Shown here: positions 17,485 through 25,643 of the stretch, piece by piece
Layout: the number at the start of each line of letters is the position of its first letter
How positions within the stretch are numbered: the stretch's first letter is position 1
DNA from: Pseudomonas sp. R4-35-07
Lineage (GTDB): Bacteria; Pseudomonadota; Gammaproteobacteria; Pseudomonadales; Pseudomonadaceae
Assembly: GCF_003852235.1 (NCBI RefSeq)
Contig: NZ_CP027732.1
Span: forward strand, 1,550,001 to 1,614,000
Direction: 5' to 3'
DNA length: 64,000 bases
The notes under the pieces: generated by a model
Told to the model about the DNA's origin: nothing
Seen by the model: only the letters and a program-made list of their open reading frames with translations
Database searches by the model: none
Translations under genes and position numbers: made by a program

Positions 17485-18918
17485 TTAGCTCATCATCCCT
17501 TTCACCAGACGTTCCTGTTCGATCAGCTCGCGCTGGCGTGCATCGATCCGCGAGGACAGTGGAAAATTATTGCCTGCGCGGCGCTTGGCAAAGTCCAGTT
17601 GCTGGATGGCTTGCTGGAAGTCGCCCACCAGCGCGAAATATTCGGCGCGTGCCTGGTGCAGGCCGATGATATTGCCCGACAACCCACGGGTCTCGGCGAC
17701 CTGATACCACACGTCCGGATCATCCGGGCGGGACTTGAGCAAGCCATCCAGGGCTTTCTCTGCATCAGCGGTGCGATTCTGCTTGAGCAGCAGATCTACG
17801 CGTACCTGGTTCAGCGGGTAGTTGCTGGGGTACTGGGCAAGCATGCGGTCAGTGCGTTGTTGTGCGTCTGGCATGCGATTGCTGGTGATGTCCAGCTCGA
17901 TCTGCGCCAGGTTGTAGGTGATGTCGTTGGGCGCTTTGGCCAGCAGCGGTGCCAGGCTCTCCCGTGCTTCCTTGAGCTGGGTGCCCTTGATCTGGGCGAT
18001 GGCCAGGCCATAACGCGCCACATCGTTCTTCGGGTTCTCGTCCAACTGCGCCTGGAAGCGCTTGGCGGCGAGGCCTGGGGTGTCTTCGTACTTCAATTGC
18101 ACCCGAGCGCGGATTAACTGATAGCGCAGGCTGTCTTCCTTTCCGCCGGGTTTGGCCTGCTCGGCGCGGTTGCGGGTGTCGGCGATCCGCGATTCCGTCA
18201 CCGGGTGCGTCAACAGAAATTCCGGCGGCTTCGCGTCGAAGCGGTACTGGCGCATCAGGCGCTCGAACATGGTGGGCATGGAGCGCGGGTCGTAGCCGGC
18301 TTTCTCCAGGTTGAGGATACCGATACGGTCGGCCTCCTGTTCATTCTGCCGAGAGAATCGACGCTGCTCCTGGATCGCGGCGGCCTGGGAGCCGGCAATC
18401 GCGGCAATGCCTGCATCGCCAGCGCCGGCTGCGGCAGCAATGATGCCGCCGAGCAGGGCAGCCATCATCGGGATCTGCATGCGCGACTGCGCTTCCACGC
18501 CTCGAGCAAAGTGGCGCTGGGACAAATGCGCCAATTCGTGGGCCAGCACCGATGCGTATTCACCTTCGGTCTGGGCATTGAGGAACAAGCCGCCATTGAC
18601 CCCGACGATCCCGCCGGGTGCGGCGAAGGCGTTGAGTTGTGGGCTGTTGATCAGGATGAATTCCAGGCGCCGGTCATTGACCTGGCTGGTCTCCACCAGC
18701 TTGTACACGCTGGTTTCGACGTAGTCCTTGAGCTGCGGGTCGTTGAGTTGCGAGACCTGGCCGCGTAGGTAGGCCAGCCAGGCGCGGCCCAGTTGATATT
18801 CCTGTTGCGGCGAGACAATGGCAGAACTGGCGTCGCCAAGTGAGGGCAGCTCGTCAGCGAAGGCCGGGGAGGTCAGCAGGCAGGCCAGCGTCAGCAGGGT
18901 AGGGCGCAGGAAAGTCAT
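17485..18918 (-). CDS. bepA: Periplasmic M48 metalloprotease/chaperone BepA (YfgC)
   Basis: A 477-residue zinc metalloprotease with TPR repeats that assists and quality-controls LptD and other outer-membrane proteins through the Bam complex. Signal peptide: TLLTLACLLTSPAFA. The zinc motif is VLAHELAHLSQRH (HEXXH) near residue 130, with the third ligand Glu in QEADRIG. The C-terminal half is TPR-like (NPKNDVARYGLAIAQIKGT, DPDVWYQVAETRGL). ATG 18918 was chosen with AAAGG upstream; a TTG two codons earlier is possible. It is divergent from the TusA-like gene. Confidence 0.93.
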   Translation of the reverse strand: MTFLRPTLLTLACLLTSPAFADELPSLGDASSAIVSPQQEYQLGRAWLAYLRGQVSQLNDPQLKDYVETSVYKLVETSQVNDRRLEFILINSPQLNAFAAPGGIVGVNGGLFLNAQTEGEYASVLAHELAHLSQRHFARGVEAQSRMQIPMMAALLGGIIAAAAGAGDAGIAAIAGSQAAAIQEQRRFSRQNEQEADRIGILNLEKAGYDPRSMPTMFERLMRQYRFDAKPPEFLLTHPVTESRIADTRNRAEQAKPGGKEDSLRYQLIRARVQLKYEDTPGLAAKRFQAQLDENPKNDVARYGLAIAQIKGTQLKEARESLAPLLAKAPNDITYNLAQIELDITSNRMPDAQQRTDRMLAQYPSNYPLNQVRVDLLLKQNRTADAEKALDGLLKSRPDDPDVWYQVAETRGLSGNIIGLHQARAEYFALVGDFQQAIQQLDFAKRRAGNNFPLSSRIDARQRELIEQERLVKGMMS

Positions 18919-19013
18919 GCACAAAGCCTTTCGACAAAGAGCTTACTGTAGCCGGACACTGAGCTTCGGACCAGATATTCTAAGCAGCTCAAATGTTTGC
19001 CTGGAGTAACACC

Positions 19014-19253
19014 ATGACCGACGCTGTAGCCTTTGACGCCGAACTCGACGCCAGCGGCCTCAACTGTCCGCTGCCCTTGCTCAAGGCCAAGCTGGAGCTC
19101 AATCGACTGGCCAGCGGGGCTGTACTCAAAGTGACCGCCACGGACGCAGGCTCCCAGCGCGACTTCCGCACCTTTGCCAAGCTGGCGGGCCACACGCTGG
19201 TCCAAGAGGAAGAAGCGGCAGGTGTGTACCGTTATTGGTTGCGCAAAGCCTGA
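19014..19253 (+). CDS. TusA-like sulfurtransferase
   Basis: A 79-residue SirA/TusA-fold protein with the invariant Cys-Pro-x-Pro motif in GLNCPLPLLKAKLEL (Cys at residue 17), which can carry persulfide sulfur. The P. aeruginosa counterpart at this position, next to bepA and bcp, has been linked to molybdenum cofactor/nitrate respiration rather than to tRNA thiolation; that transfer is inference. ATG 19014 has GGAG 8-9 bp upstream; earlier in-frame codons have no ribosome-binding site. Confidence 0.88.
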   Translation: MTDAVAFDAELDASGLNCPLPLLKAKLELNRLASGAVLKVTATDAGSQRDFRTFAKLAGHTLVQEEEAAGVYRYWLRKA

Positions 19254-19272
19254 TGGCTTTATGGGCTGAAGA

Positions 19273-19746
19273 TCAGCGCTTGTTCAGCGCCTGCGCCGCC
19301 GCCAAGACCGCGTCCACATGCCCTGGCACTTTCACGCCGCGCCATTCCTGACGGAGCACACCTTCGCTGTCGATCAGAAAGGTGCTGCGATCCACCCCCA
19401 GGTATTCCTTGCCGTACAGCTTCTTCAGCTTGATCACATTAAACAGCTGGCACACCGCTTCGTCCTTGTCACTGATCAGCTCGAACGGAAACGCCTGCTT
19501 ACTCTTGAAGTTCTCATGGGATTTCACGCTGTCGCGCGACACGCCAAACACTTCGGTATTGGCGGCTTGGAATGCAGCGTATTGGTCGCGGAAACCCTGG
19601 CCCTGGGTGGTACAGCCTGGGGTGCTGTCTTTCGGGTAGAAATAGAGCACCACTTGCTTGCCCTTGAGGGCCGCAAGGCTGAAGGTCTGGCCGCTGGTGG
19701 CCTGGGCTTCGAAGTCGGCGACGGGTGTGTCGATGGCTACCGGCAT
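19273..19746 (-). CDS. bcp: Thioredoxin-dependent thiol peroxidase Bcp/PrxQ, lacking the usual resolving cysteine
   Basis: A 157-residue peroxiredoxin that reduces hydrogen peroxide and organic hydroperoxides. The peroxidatic Cys is C45 in FYPKDSTPGCTTQGQGF. In E. coli Bcp the resolving Cys lies five residues later; here that position is Gln (CTTQGQ). The only other Cys is C99 in DKDEAVCQLFNV. The enzyme is therefore probably a 1-Cys type or uses C99. It is downstream of gcvR with a 10-bp gap, likely one operon. Confidence 0.93.
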   Translation of the reverse strand: MPVAIDTPVADFEAQATSGQTFSLAALKGKQVVLYFYPKDSTPGCTTQGQGFRDQYAAFQAANTEVFGVSRDSVKSHENFKSKQAFPFELISDKDEAVCQLFNVIKLKKLYGKEYLGVDRSTFLIDSEGVLRQEWRGVKVPGHVDAVLAAAQALNKR

Positions 19747-19756
19747 GGGTACGTCC

Positions 19757-20317
19757 TTACATGGGGTTCTGTGGGCGCCACGGCTCGATCAGGGCGTCAA
19801 GGTTCAAGGCGTCGGCGAAGTCCAGGAACTGGTCGCGCAACCAGCTGATCTGCACGCCGGCCGGCAAGGTCACGGTGAAGGTGGCGTTGAGCATGGTGCC
19901 GCCGGTTTGTGGCGCCTGGTAGGTGTCGCAGGTCAGGTTCTCCAACTCGACGTTGTGGTCGATAAAGAACTGGCACAGCTCGTTGACAATGTCCGAGCGG
20001 TAGGCCGAGCTGACATACGCCACATAAGGCAGGGCCTGCGGGCGATTTTCCAGGGCTGCGCTGCGCACCACGTTAACGGTGAAGTCGTGCTTCTTGGCCA
20101 GGCCAGGCAGGCCGGTCTCCAGGCGCGCCAAGGCGTCCCAACTGCCGGAAATCTGCAGCACCAGCGCACTGCACTCGCCATGGCGGGTCAGGCGCGAGGT
20201 CACAACGGCGCAGCGGTTTTCATGGCTGGCGCGGCACAGGACGTTGGTCAGCTCCATGGGGTTGGCGCCGAGGGCACTGATAACAAGGAATTGTTCGCGA
20301 ACTGTGGGGGTGGACAT
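19757..20317 (-). CDS. gcvR: Glycine cleavage system transcriptional repressor GcvR (ACT domain)
   Basis: A 186-residue protein with two ACT domains: residues 10-85 (VISALGANPMELTNVLCRAS) and 95-175 (YVSSAYRSDIVNELCQFFID). In E. coli GcvR binds glycine and modulates GcvA at gcvTHP; in Pseudomonas the function is assumed. Divergent from dapA and probably co-transcribed with bcp. Confidence 0.9.
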   Translation of the reverse strand: MSTPTVREQFLVISALGANPMELTNVLCRASHENRCAVVTSRLTRHGECSALVLQISGSWDALARLETGLPGLAKKHDFTVNVVRSAALENRPQALPYVAYVSSAYRSDIVNELCQFFIDHNVELENLTCDTYQAPQTGGTMLNATFTVTLPAGVQISWLRDQFLDFADALNLDALIEPWRPQNPM

Positions 20318-20579
20318 GCAGCCTTCCTAAAGCGATGAGCGGTCGATACCGTCAGAGCTGTATCGATCAAAGGATGAAGGGTAGCGAAAACCATCGCCAA
20401 GGGCTAGGAGGTGGCGTTTTCATTACATGAACGGCGTGCTTCACGCGGTGCTTTGGTCCAATGATGGCATTGCCCGTCGTTTAGTTACGCCAGAACGCAT
20501 CCTCGCACGGTACTTCGCTTGTACAAGCATCTTGGCGCCAGTACCATTACGGCTCTCTTTTTCCGGCAGGAGCGGTTGC

Positions 20580-21458
20580 ATGATTGCGGGCAGTATGGTG
20601 GCACTGGTCACACCCATGGATGCACAAGGTCATCTCGACTGGGACAGCCTGGGCAAACTGGTGGACTTCCACCTGCAAGAAGGCACCAACGCCATCGTAG
20701 CGGTCGGCACCACAGGTGAATCGGCCACCCTCGATGTGGAAGAGCACATCCAGGTGATCGAGTTCGTGGTCAAGCGCGTTGCGGGCCGCATCGCCGTGAT
20801 CGCCGGTACCGGCGCCAACTCGACGCGTGAAGCGATCGAGCTGACCAAAAACGCCAAGAAGGCCGGCGCCGATGCGTGCCTGCTGGTGACTCCGTATTAC
20901 AACAAGCCGACTCAGGAAGGCCTGTACCAGCACTTTCGCACCATTGCCGAAGCTGTCGACATCCCGCAGATCCTCTACAACGTACCCGGCCGCACTGCGT
21001 GCGATATGAAAGCCGAGACGGTGATCCGCCTGTCCACCGTGCCGAACATCATCGGTATCAAGGAAGCCACCGGCGACCTGCAGCGCGCCAAGGACATCCT
21101 TGCCGGCGTGAGCAGCGATTTCCTGGTGTATTCCGGTGACGACGCCACCGCGGTCGAGCTGATGCTGCTGGGCGGCAAGGGCAACATTTCCGTGACCGCC
21201 AACGTCGCCCCGCGCGCCATGAGCGAAATGTGCGCCGCCGCCATTGCCGGTGACGCCACGACCGCACGTGCGATCCACGAGAAGCTGATGCCGCTCAACA
21301 AGACACTGTTTATCGAATCCAACCCTATTCCCGTGAAGTGGGCGCTGTTTGAGATGGGCCTGATGCCGGACGGTATCCGTCTGCCGCTCACCCGGCTCAG
21401 CGAAGCCTGTCACGAACCGCTGCGACAGGCCCTGCGCCAGTCCGGCGTCCTGGTTTAA
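20580..21458 (+). CDS. dapA: 4-hydroxy-tetrahydrodipicolinate synthase
   Basis: A 292-residue TIM-barrel enzyme that condenses pyruvate with aspartate semialdehyde in the lysine/diaminopimelate pathway. GTTGESATL binds pyruvate, the Tyr in YNVPGRTACDM and the Schiff-base Lys in IIGIKEATGDLQRA are present. I chose ATG 20580 (MIAGSMVALVTP) because it matches the family N-terminus; the frame is open to 20427 but those 51 codons are not conserved-looking. GGAGC lies about 9 bp upstream. The bamC gene follows after 17 bp. Confidence 0.97.
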   Translation: MIAGSMVALVTPMDAQGHLDWDSLGKLVDFHLQEGTNAIVAVGTTGESATLDVEEHIQVIEFVVKRVAGRIAVIAGTGANSTREAIELTKNAKKAGADACLLVTPYYNKPTQEGLYQHFRTIAEAVDIPQILYNVPGRTACDMKAETVIRLSTVPNIIGIKEATGDLQRAKDILAGVSSDFLVYSGDDATAVELMLLGGKGNISVTANVAPRAMSEMCAAAIAGDATTARAIHEKLMPLNKTLFIESNPIPVKWALFEMGLMPDGIRLPLTRLSEACHEPLRQALRQSGVLV

Positions 21459-21475
21459 TTGAGGAAGCACTACGC

Positions 21476-22591
21476 ATGAAGCGATTGGCCGGACTTTCCG
21501 CACTTGCCTTGATTATCTCCAGCACCAGTGGCTGCGGTTGGGTATGGGGCCCGGAAGGCTACTTCCGTGACCGCGGTAGCGATTACCTGGAAGCGCAAGC
21601 AACCAAACCGATGCAACTGCCGCCTGACGTGAGCGTCGCCAAGCGCCTCGACCCGCTGCTGCCTATTCCGCGCAATGTCGCCGATGACACCGTCAAGGGC
21701 GAATACGTGGTGCCACGCCCGCAACCGATCACGGCGGTGGCCGATGCCAGCGACTACAGCCTGCAGAAGAGTGGCGACAACCGCTGGATCGTGGCTCAGC
21801 GCCCACCCGCCGAAGTCTGGCCGGTGGCCGTGCAGTTCTTCCAGGACAACGGTTTCCGTCTCGACCAACAGCGTCCGCAGACCGGTGAGTTCACCACGGC
21901 CTGGCAGCGCGGCAGCGAACTGTCCGCCAACATGGCCCAGCGTCTGCAGGCCAGTGGTGTAGCCGCCGATAATGAAGCCCGTGTGCGAGTGCGCATCGAG
22001 CCAGGCGTGCAGCGCAATACCAGTGAAGTCTATGTGGTCAGCGCCGAGCGTCCTGCCGGCAGCACCGCCAACGTCGATTTCACCAACCGCTCGGTCAATA
22101 CCGGTGTCGACGCCGCGCTGGTCGACGAGATGCTGGCCAGCATGAGCCGTATCTCCGAGAAGGGCGGCTCGGTTTCCCTGCTCGCCGCACGCGATTACGA
22201 CACACCGAGCCGCGTCAGCCTTACCGAAGATGGCAGCGGCAACGTGGTGCTGAACCTGGGTGAAGACCTGGATCGTGCCTGGGCCAGCGTCGGTCGCGCG
22301 CTGGAGCAGGGTCCTTGGCGCGTTGAAGACATCAACCGCAGCCTGGGCCTGTACTACATCAACGTTGCTGAAAAGGCCGAGAAAAAAGACGACGAGCCAG
22401 GTTTCTTCGGCAAATTGTTCGGCAGCCAGCCGACCAAGGAAGAAGTCGAGACCCGCGCCGAGCGTTACCAGGTTCGTTTGAGCAAGGTTGGCGAGAGCGT
22501 GCAAGTCACGGTCGAGAAGAACATCAACACCGTCGCGCCAGCTGAAACAGCGCGCAAGGTGTTGGGCGTGATTCAGGACAACCTGGGCTGA
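21476..22591 (+). CDS. bamC: Outer membrane assembly lipoprotein BamC
   Basis: A 371-residue lipoprotein of the beta-barrel assembly machine. The signal sequence LAGLSALALIISSTSGC ends in a lipobox with Cys at about residue 20. The mature part starts with the unstructured BamD-binding segment (YFRDRGSDYLEAQ, TKPMQLPPDV) and continues with two helix-grip domains. Gene order dapA-bamC is conserved in gamma-proteobacteria. Nothing odd was found. Confidence 0.94.
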   Translation: MKRLAGLSALALIISSTSGCGWVWGPEGYFRDRGSDYLEAQATKPMQLPPDVSVAKRLDPLLPIPRNVADDTVKGEYVVPRPQPITAVADASDYSLQKSGDNRWIVAQRPPAEVWPVAVQFFQDNGFRLDQQRPQTGEFTTAWQRGSELSANMAQRLQASGVAADNEARVRVRIEPGVQRNTSEVYVVSAERPAGSTANVDFTNRSVNTGVDAALVDEMLASMSRISEKGGSVSLLAARDYDTPSRVSLTEDGSGNVVLNLGEDLDRAWASVGRALEQGPWRVEDINRSLGLYYINVAEKAEKKDDEPGFFGKLFGSQPTKEEVETRAERYQVRLSKVGESVQVTVEKNINTVAPAETARKVLGVIQDNLG

Positions 22592-22595
22592 TCCG

Positions 22596-23354
22596 ATGCG
22601 TTTTGCTGTTCTCGGTAGCGGTAGCCAAGGGAACGGCACGCTGGTCGCCCACGACGACACGTACGTACTGGTGGATTGTGGTTTCTCGTTAAGAGAAACC
22701 GAGCGGCGCCTGCTGCGCCTGGGGGTTCACCCCGCGCAGCTGAGCGCGATTCTGGTGACCCACGAACATGCCGATCACGTGCATGGCGTGGGTTTGCTGT
22801 CTCGGCGCTACAATCTTCCGGTGTATCTGAGTCGCGGCACGTTGCGTGGGATGCGCAAACCCGTTGAACCCGCAGGTTTCCTGGCGGGAGGCGAGCAACT
22901 GCAGATCGGTGCCCTGAGCATCAGTGTTGTCGCGGTCGCTCACGATGCCCAGGAACCCACGCAATATGTATTCAGTGACGGCGAGCGGCGCTTCGGTGTG
23001 CTCACCGACCTGGGTTCCTACTGCGCCAAGGTGCTGGACGGTTACCGCGACCTCGATGCCTTGATGATCGAGTCCAATCACTGCCGAGACCTGCTGGCTC
23101 GCGGTCATTACCCCTACTTTCTCAAGCAGCGGGTGGGCGGCGAACTGGGACATTTGAACAACCATCAGGCGGCGTACCTGGTGTATGAGTTGGGCTGGCA
23201 AGACCTGCAACACCTGGTCCTGGCCCACCTGAGCAGCAAGAACAACCTGCCGACGCTTGCCCGGCAATGTTTTGTCGACACCCTCGGGTGCGACCCGGAC
23301 TGGCTGCAACTGGCCGATCAAGATTCAGGGCTCGACTGGCGACATATCGCCTAG
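22596..23354 (+). CDS. MBL-fold metallo-hydrolase of the YycJ/VicX type
   Basis: A 252-residue cytoplasmic metallo-beta-lactamase-fold hydrolase. It starts with RFAVLGSGSQGNGTLVAHD, the glycine-rich N-terminus of this subgroup, and has the complete metal motif LVTHEHADHVHGVG, a later His in VVAVAHDAQEP, Asp in GVLTDLGSY and ESNHCRDLL. Members such as YycJ act as exonucleases or participate in nucleic-acid metabolism; the substrate here is unknown. It lies between bamC (4-bp gap) and purC. Confidence 0.88.
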   Translation: MRFAVLGSGSQGNGTLVAHDDTYVLVDCGFSLRETERRLLRLGVHPAQLSAILVTHEHADHVHGVGLLSRRYNLPVYLSRGTLRGMRKPVEPAGFLAGGEQLQIGALSISVVAVAHDAQEPTQYVFSDGERRFGVLTDLGSYCAKVLDGYRDLDALMIESNHCRDLLARGHYPYFLKQRVGGELGHLNNHQAAYLVYELGWQDLQHLVLAHLSSKNNLPTLARQCFVDTLGCDPDWLQLADQDSGLDWRHIA

Positions 23355-23381
23355 CCCACCTCACTCAAAGCGGAGCCCATC

Positions 23382-24095
23382 ATGGAAAAACGTGAAGAAC
23401 TCTACCGCGGCAAAGCCAAGTCGGTATACAAGACCGACGACGCCAACCGCCTGATCCTGCTGTTTCGCAACGACACCTCGGCGTTCGACGGTAAGCGCAT
23501 CGAGCAGCTTGATCGCAAGGGTATGGTGAACAACAAGTTCAACGCTTTCATCATGCAGAAACTCGAAGAGGCCGGTATTCCGACCCAATTCGACAAACTG
23601 CTGGGCGACAATGAGTGCCTGGTCAAGAAGCTCGACATGATTCCCGTCGAATGCGTCGTGCGTAATTACGCTGCCGGCAGCCTGGTCAAGCGCCTGGGCG
23701 TGGAAGAGGGCCTCAAGCTCAATCCCTACACCTTCGAACTGTTCCTGAAGGACGACGCCAAGGGCGACCCGTTCATCAACGAATCCCACGTCGTGGCCTT
23801 CGGCTGGGGCACTGCTGAACAATTGGCGCGCATGAAAGAGTTGTCCCTCAAGGTCAACGACGTGCTGAGCAAACTGTTCGACGACGCCGGCCTCTTGCTG
23901 GTGGACTTCAAACTCGAATTCGGCGTGTTCCACGACGGCTCCATCGTCCTGGGCGACGAATTCAGCCCTGACGGCTGCCGCCTGTGGGACAAGGACACCA
24001 AGAAGAAGATGGACAAAGACCGCTTCCGTCAGGGCCTCGGTGACGTCATCGAAGCCTACGAAGAAGTCGCCAATCGTCTCGGCGTACCGCTGTAA
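23382..24095 (+). CDS. purC: Phosphoribosylaminoimidazole-succinocarboxamide synthase
   Basis: A 237-residue SAICAR synthase of purine biosynthesis. Its ATP-binding N-terminal lobe starts [17 protein letters not shown]; the substrate signatures [19 protein letters not shown] and [11 protein letters not shown]...[14 protein letters not shown] are complete. The family length is matched. ATG 23382 has CGGAG about 8 bp upstream. Last gene before tRNA-Ser. Confidence 0.98.
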   Translation: MEKREELYRGKAKSVYKTDDANRLILLFRNDTSAFDGKRIEQLDRKGMVNNKFNAFIMQKLEEAGIPTQFDKLLGDNECLVKKLDMIPVECVVRNYAAGSLVKRLGVEEGLKLNPYTFELFLKDDAKGDPFINESHVVAFGWGTAEQLARMKELSLKVNDVLSKLFDDAGLLLVDFKLEFGVFHDGSIVLGDEFSPDGCRLWDKDTKKKMDKDRFRQGLGDVIEAYEEVANRLGVPL

Positions 24096-24140
24096 TCGAC
24101 GCAAGCATCTGATAGCACGGAAAAAAATCTCAACAGAGCT

Positions 24141-24168
24141 TTGCTTCCACGAAACAGGCTGTTATGAT
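24141..24168 (+). promoter_or_regulatory. Promoter of tRNA-Ser
   Basis: TTGCTT (24141-24146), 16-bp spacer, TATGAT (24163-24168), then a GCGCC discriminator just before the tRNA, typical of stringently controlled stable-RNA promoters. Confidence 0.7.
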
Positions 24169-24178
24169 GCGCGCCGTT

Positions 24179-24268
24179 GGAGAGATGCCAGAGTGGCCGA
24201 ATGGGACGGATTCGAAATCCGTTGTACCTTCACCGGTACCTAGGGTTCGAATCCCTATCTCTCCGCCA
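24179..24268 (+). tRNA. tRNA-Ser (anticodon CGA)
   Basis: A 90-nt class II tRNA with a long variable arm. The acceptor stem pairs GGAGAGA with TCTCTCC and CCA is encoded. The anticodon stem ACGGA/TCCGT encloses loop TTCGAAA, giving anticodon CGA, which reads UCG. The T-arm is GGGTTCGAATCCC. An accessory gene block begins right after it, as is common at tRNA genes. Confidence 0.96.
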
Positions 24269-24281
24269 TTATTTATAAACG

Positions 24282-24325
24282 AAAACCCCCAATAACTTTG
24301 ATGTTGTTGGGGGTTTTTGTTTTTG
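24282..24325 (+). terminator. Terminator of tRNA-Ser
   Basis: AAAACCCCCAA and TTGGGGGTTTT form a strong stem followed by TTTGTTTTTG, directly behind the tRNA. Confidence 0.9.
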
Positions 24326-24389
24326 CGGCAGAAATGCTCAGATGAATTCTGCTACGGTCATCATCACCTGATGACAATGTGGGTCGATC

Positions 24390-24785
24390 ATGAATTTTGA
24401 AAAAGTGCTCACACATTTACAGGCTAATCTTCCAGGCCTGTTGGCGGTGTACGTCTTTGGTAGCCAGGTGACGGGCGAGGCCAATGCTGACAGCGATCTT
24501 GACTTGGCTGCGCTGATTGAGGGGAGCATTGACCCACTGCACTTGTGGCGTCTATCCGGAGAGTTGGCGGATATCGTCAGAGTCCCTGTTGATTTGCTGG
24601 ACTTGCGTGCGGCTTCGACGGTCATGCAATACCAAGTCATAATGACTGGGCGTCGACTCTGGAGTAGGGACAGTCAGGCTGGTATTTTTGAAAGCTATAT
24701 TCTCAGCGAGAAAACCGCGTTGGATTCTGCCAGGGCTGAGCTGCTAGTCGACATTCATAAGGACGGGACGGTATATGGTCGATGA
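24390..24785 (+). CDS. mntA: MntA-like minimal nucleotidyltransferase (type VII antitoxin)
   Basis: A 131-residue minimal nucleotidyltransferase. The GSX10DXD signature is at residues 24-38 (G24, S25, D36, D38) in VFGSQVTGEANADSDLDL. In characterised MntA-HepT pairs the antitoxin transfers AMP from ATP to a Tyr of HepT and so silences the toxin. The gene overlaps the following HEPN gene by 11 bp, the usual toxin-antitoxin arrangement. It lies just past tRNA-Ser and has less biased codon use than purC, pointing to acquisition by transfer. Confidence 0.88.
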   Translation: MNFEKVLTHLQANLPGLLAVYVFGSQVTGEANADSDLDLAALIEGSIDPLHLWRLSGELADIVRVPVDLLDLRAASTVMQYQVIMTGRRLWSRDSQAGIFESYILSEKTALDSARAELLVDIHKDGTVYGR

Positions 24786-25218
24786 TGTACTCATTAACAA
24801 GGCTGCCAGCATCGAGCGTTGTGTTGCTCGAGCTCGCGAGGAATACGAAAAAGATCCTGCCAGTTTCGCCACCGATTTTACCCGTCAGGATGCGGCCATT
24901 CTCAATATTCAGCGCGCCTGCGAGGCCGCGCTGGACATGGGGCAGCATCTGATCCGTCGTGAGCGCCTGGGCGTTCCCCAGGGCGCTCGTGATGTGTTCG
25001 AATTGCTGGCACAGGGCGGATGGGTGAATCCTTCTTTGTTGACCAACCTGAAAAATATGGTCGGTTTCCGCAACATCGCAGTGCATGAGTATCAGACGCT
25101 TCAATTGCCGATCACGGTTGCCATCATTACTAAACACCTAGGCGATTTTCTGGCATTCAGTTCACATGTTTTAACCAGGGATTCGGGCCAGCCGCCCGCT
25201 TCGAAAGACGCTCCATAA
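24775..25218 (+). CDS. hepT: HepT-like HEPN ribonuclease toxin (DUF86)
   Basis: A 147-residue HEPN-domain protein, mostly helical. The RX4HXY ribonuclease motif is intact: R99, H104 and Y106 in FRNIAVHEYQTL. Y106 is the residue expected to be AMPylated by the neighbour MntA. HEPN toxins cut RNA as dimers, with the two RX4HXY motifs forming the active site. The start at 24775 lies within the mntA 3' end. The intact motifs suggest a working type VII toxin-antitoxin module. Confidence 0.88.
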   Translation: MVDDVLINKAASIERCVARAREEYEKDPASFATDFTRQDAAILNIQRACEAALDMGQHLIRRERLGVPQGARDVFELLAQGGWVNPSLLTNLKNMVGFRNIAVHEYQTLQLPITVAIITKHLGDFLAFSSHVLTRDSGQPPASKDAP

Positions 25219-25246
25219 TGCGTTTCCGCGCCCGTGTAGCCGGCAG

Positions 25247-25450
25247 CTAATCCTCAGTCACCAGATCGGGCGTGGAAGGCAATCGCCTCCGTTCGTCTAC
25301 AAAGTGCGGCGCCTGAAGCTTCGGCTTTTTACCCTTTGATTCTGCTGACGACTTTTTATCGGTTTCCCGCACCGTTTCCCGTGGCCTCTTCTTCGCCTCG
25401 TCCGCAGTTACATATTCCCCTGTGACGGCATCTCGATATCTTGTTGGCAT
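25247..25450 (-). CDS. Small hydrophilic protein of unknown function
   Basis: A 67-residue, Lys/Arg-rich soluble protein beginning MPTRYRDAVTGEYVTADEAK. Short proteins with a YRDAVTGEYVT N-terminus are common in Pseudomonas and are sometimes labelled multidrug transporter without basis. The ATG at 25450 has AGGGAG 5 bp upstream; a longer frame to 25477 has none. It converges on hepT 28 bp downstream. No function is proposed. Confidence 0.6.
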   Translation of the reverse strand: MPTRYRDAVTGEYVTADEAKKRPRETVRETDKKSSAESKGKKPKLQAPHFVDERRRLPSTPDLVTED

Positions 25451-25591
25451 ATAAGCTCCCTGAAAGTATGTCGCCACACCAGCGACCTTCTCAGGCTAGT
25501 CCAAGGAATTACGCACGCCCGTCTTGCGCTGGGAATTCTCATTACCAGGCTTTTCAATAAGCATGTTCAATAATCATCCACGCTCAAAATG

Positions 25592-25627
25592 AAAAAGCCT
25601 GCTGAACTCACGCTCAGCAGGCTTTTT
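25592..25627 (-). terminator. Terminator behind the MFS transporter gene
   Basis: AAAAAGCCTGCTGA and its complement around CTCAGCAGGCTTTTT form a stem with T-runs on both strands, 17 bp past the stop of the MFS gene at 25644. Confidence 0.85.
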
Positions 25628-25643
25628 CGCGGTCTCAACCCGG

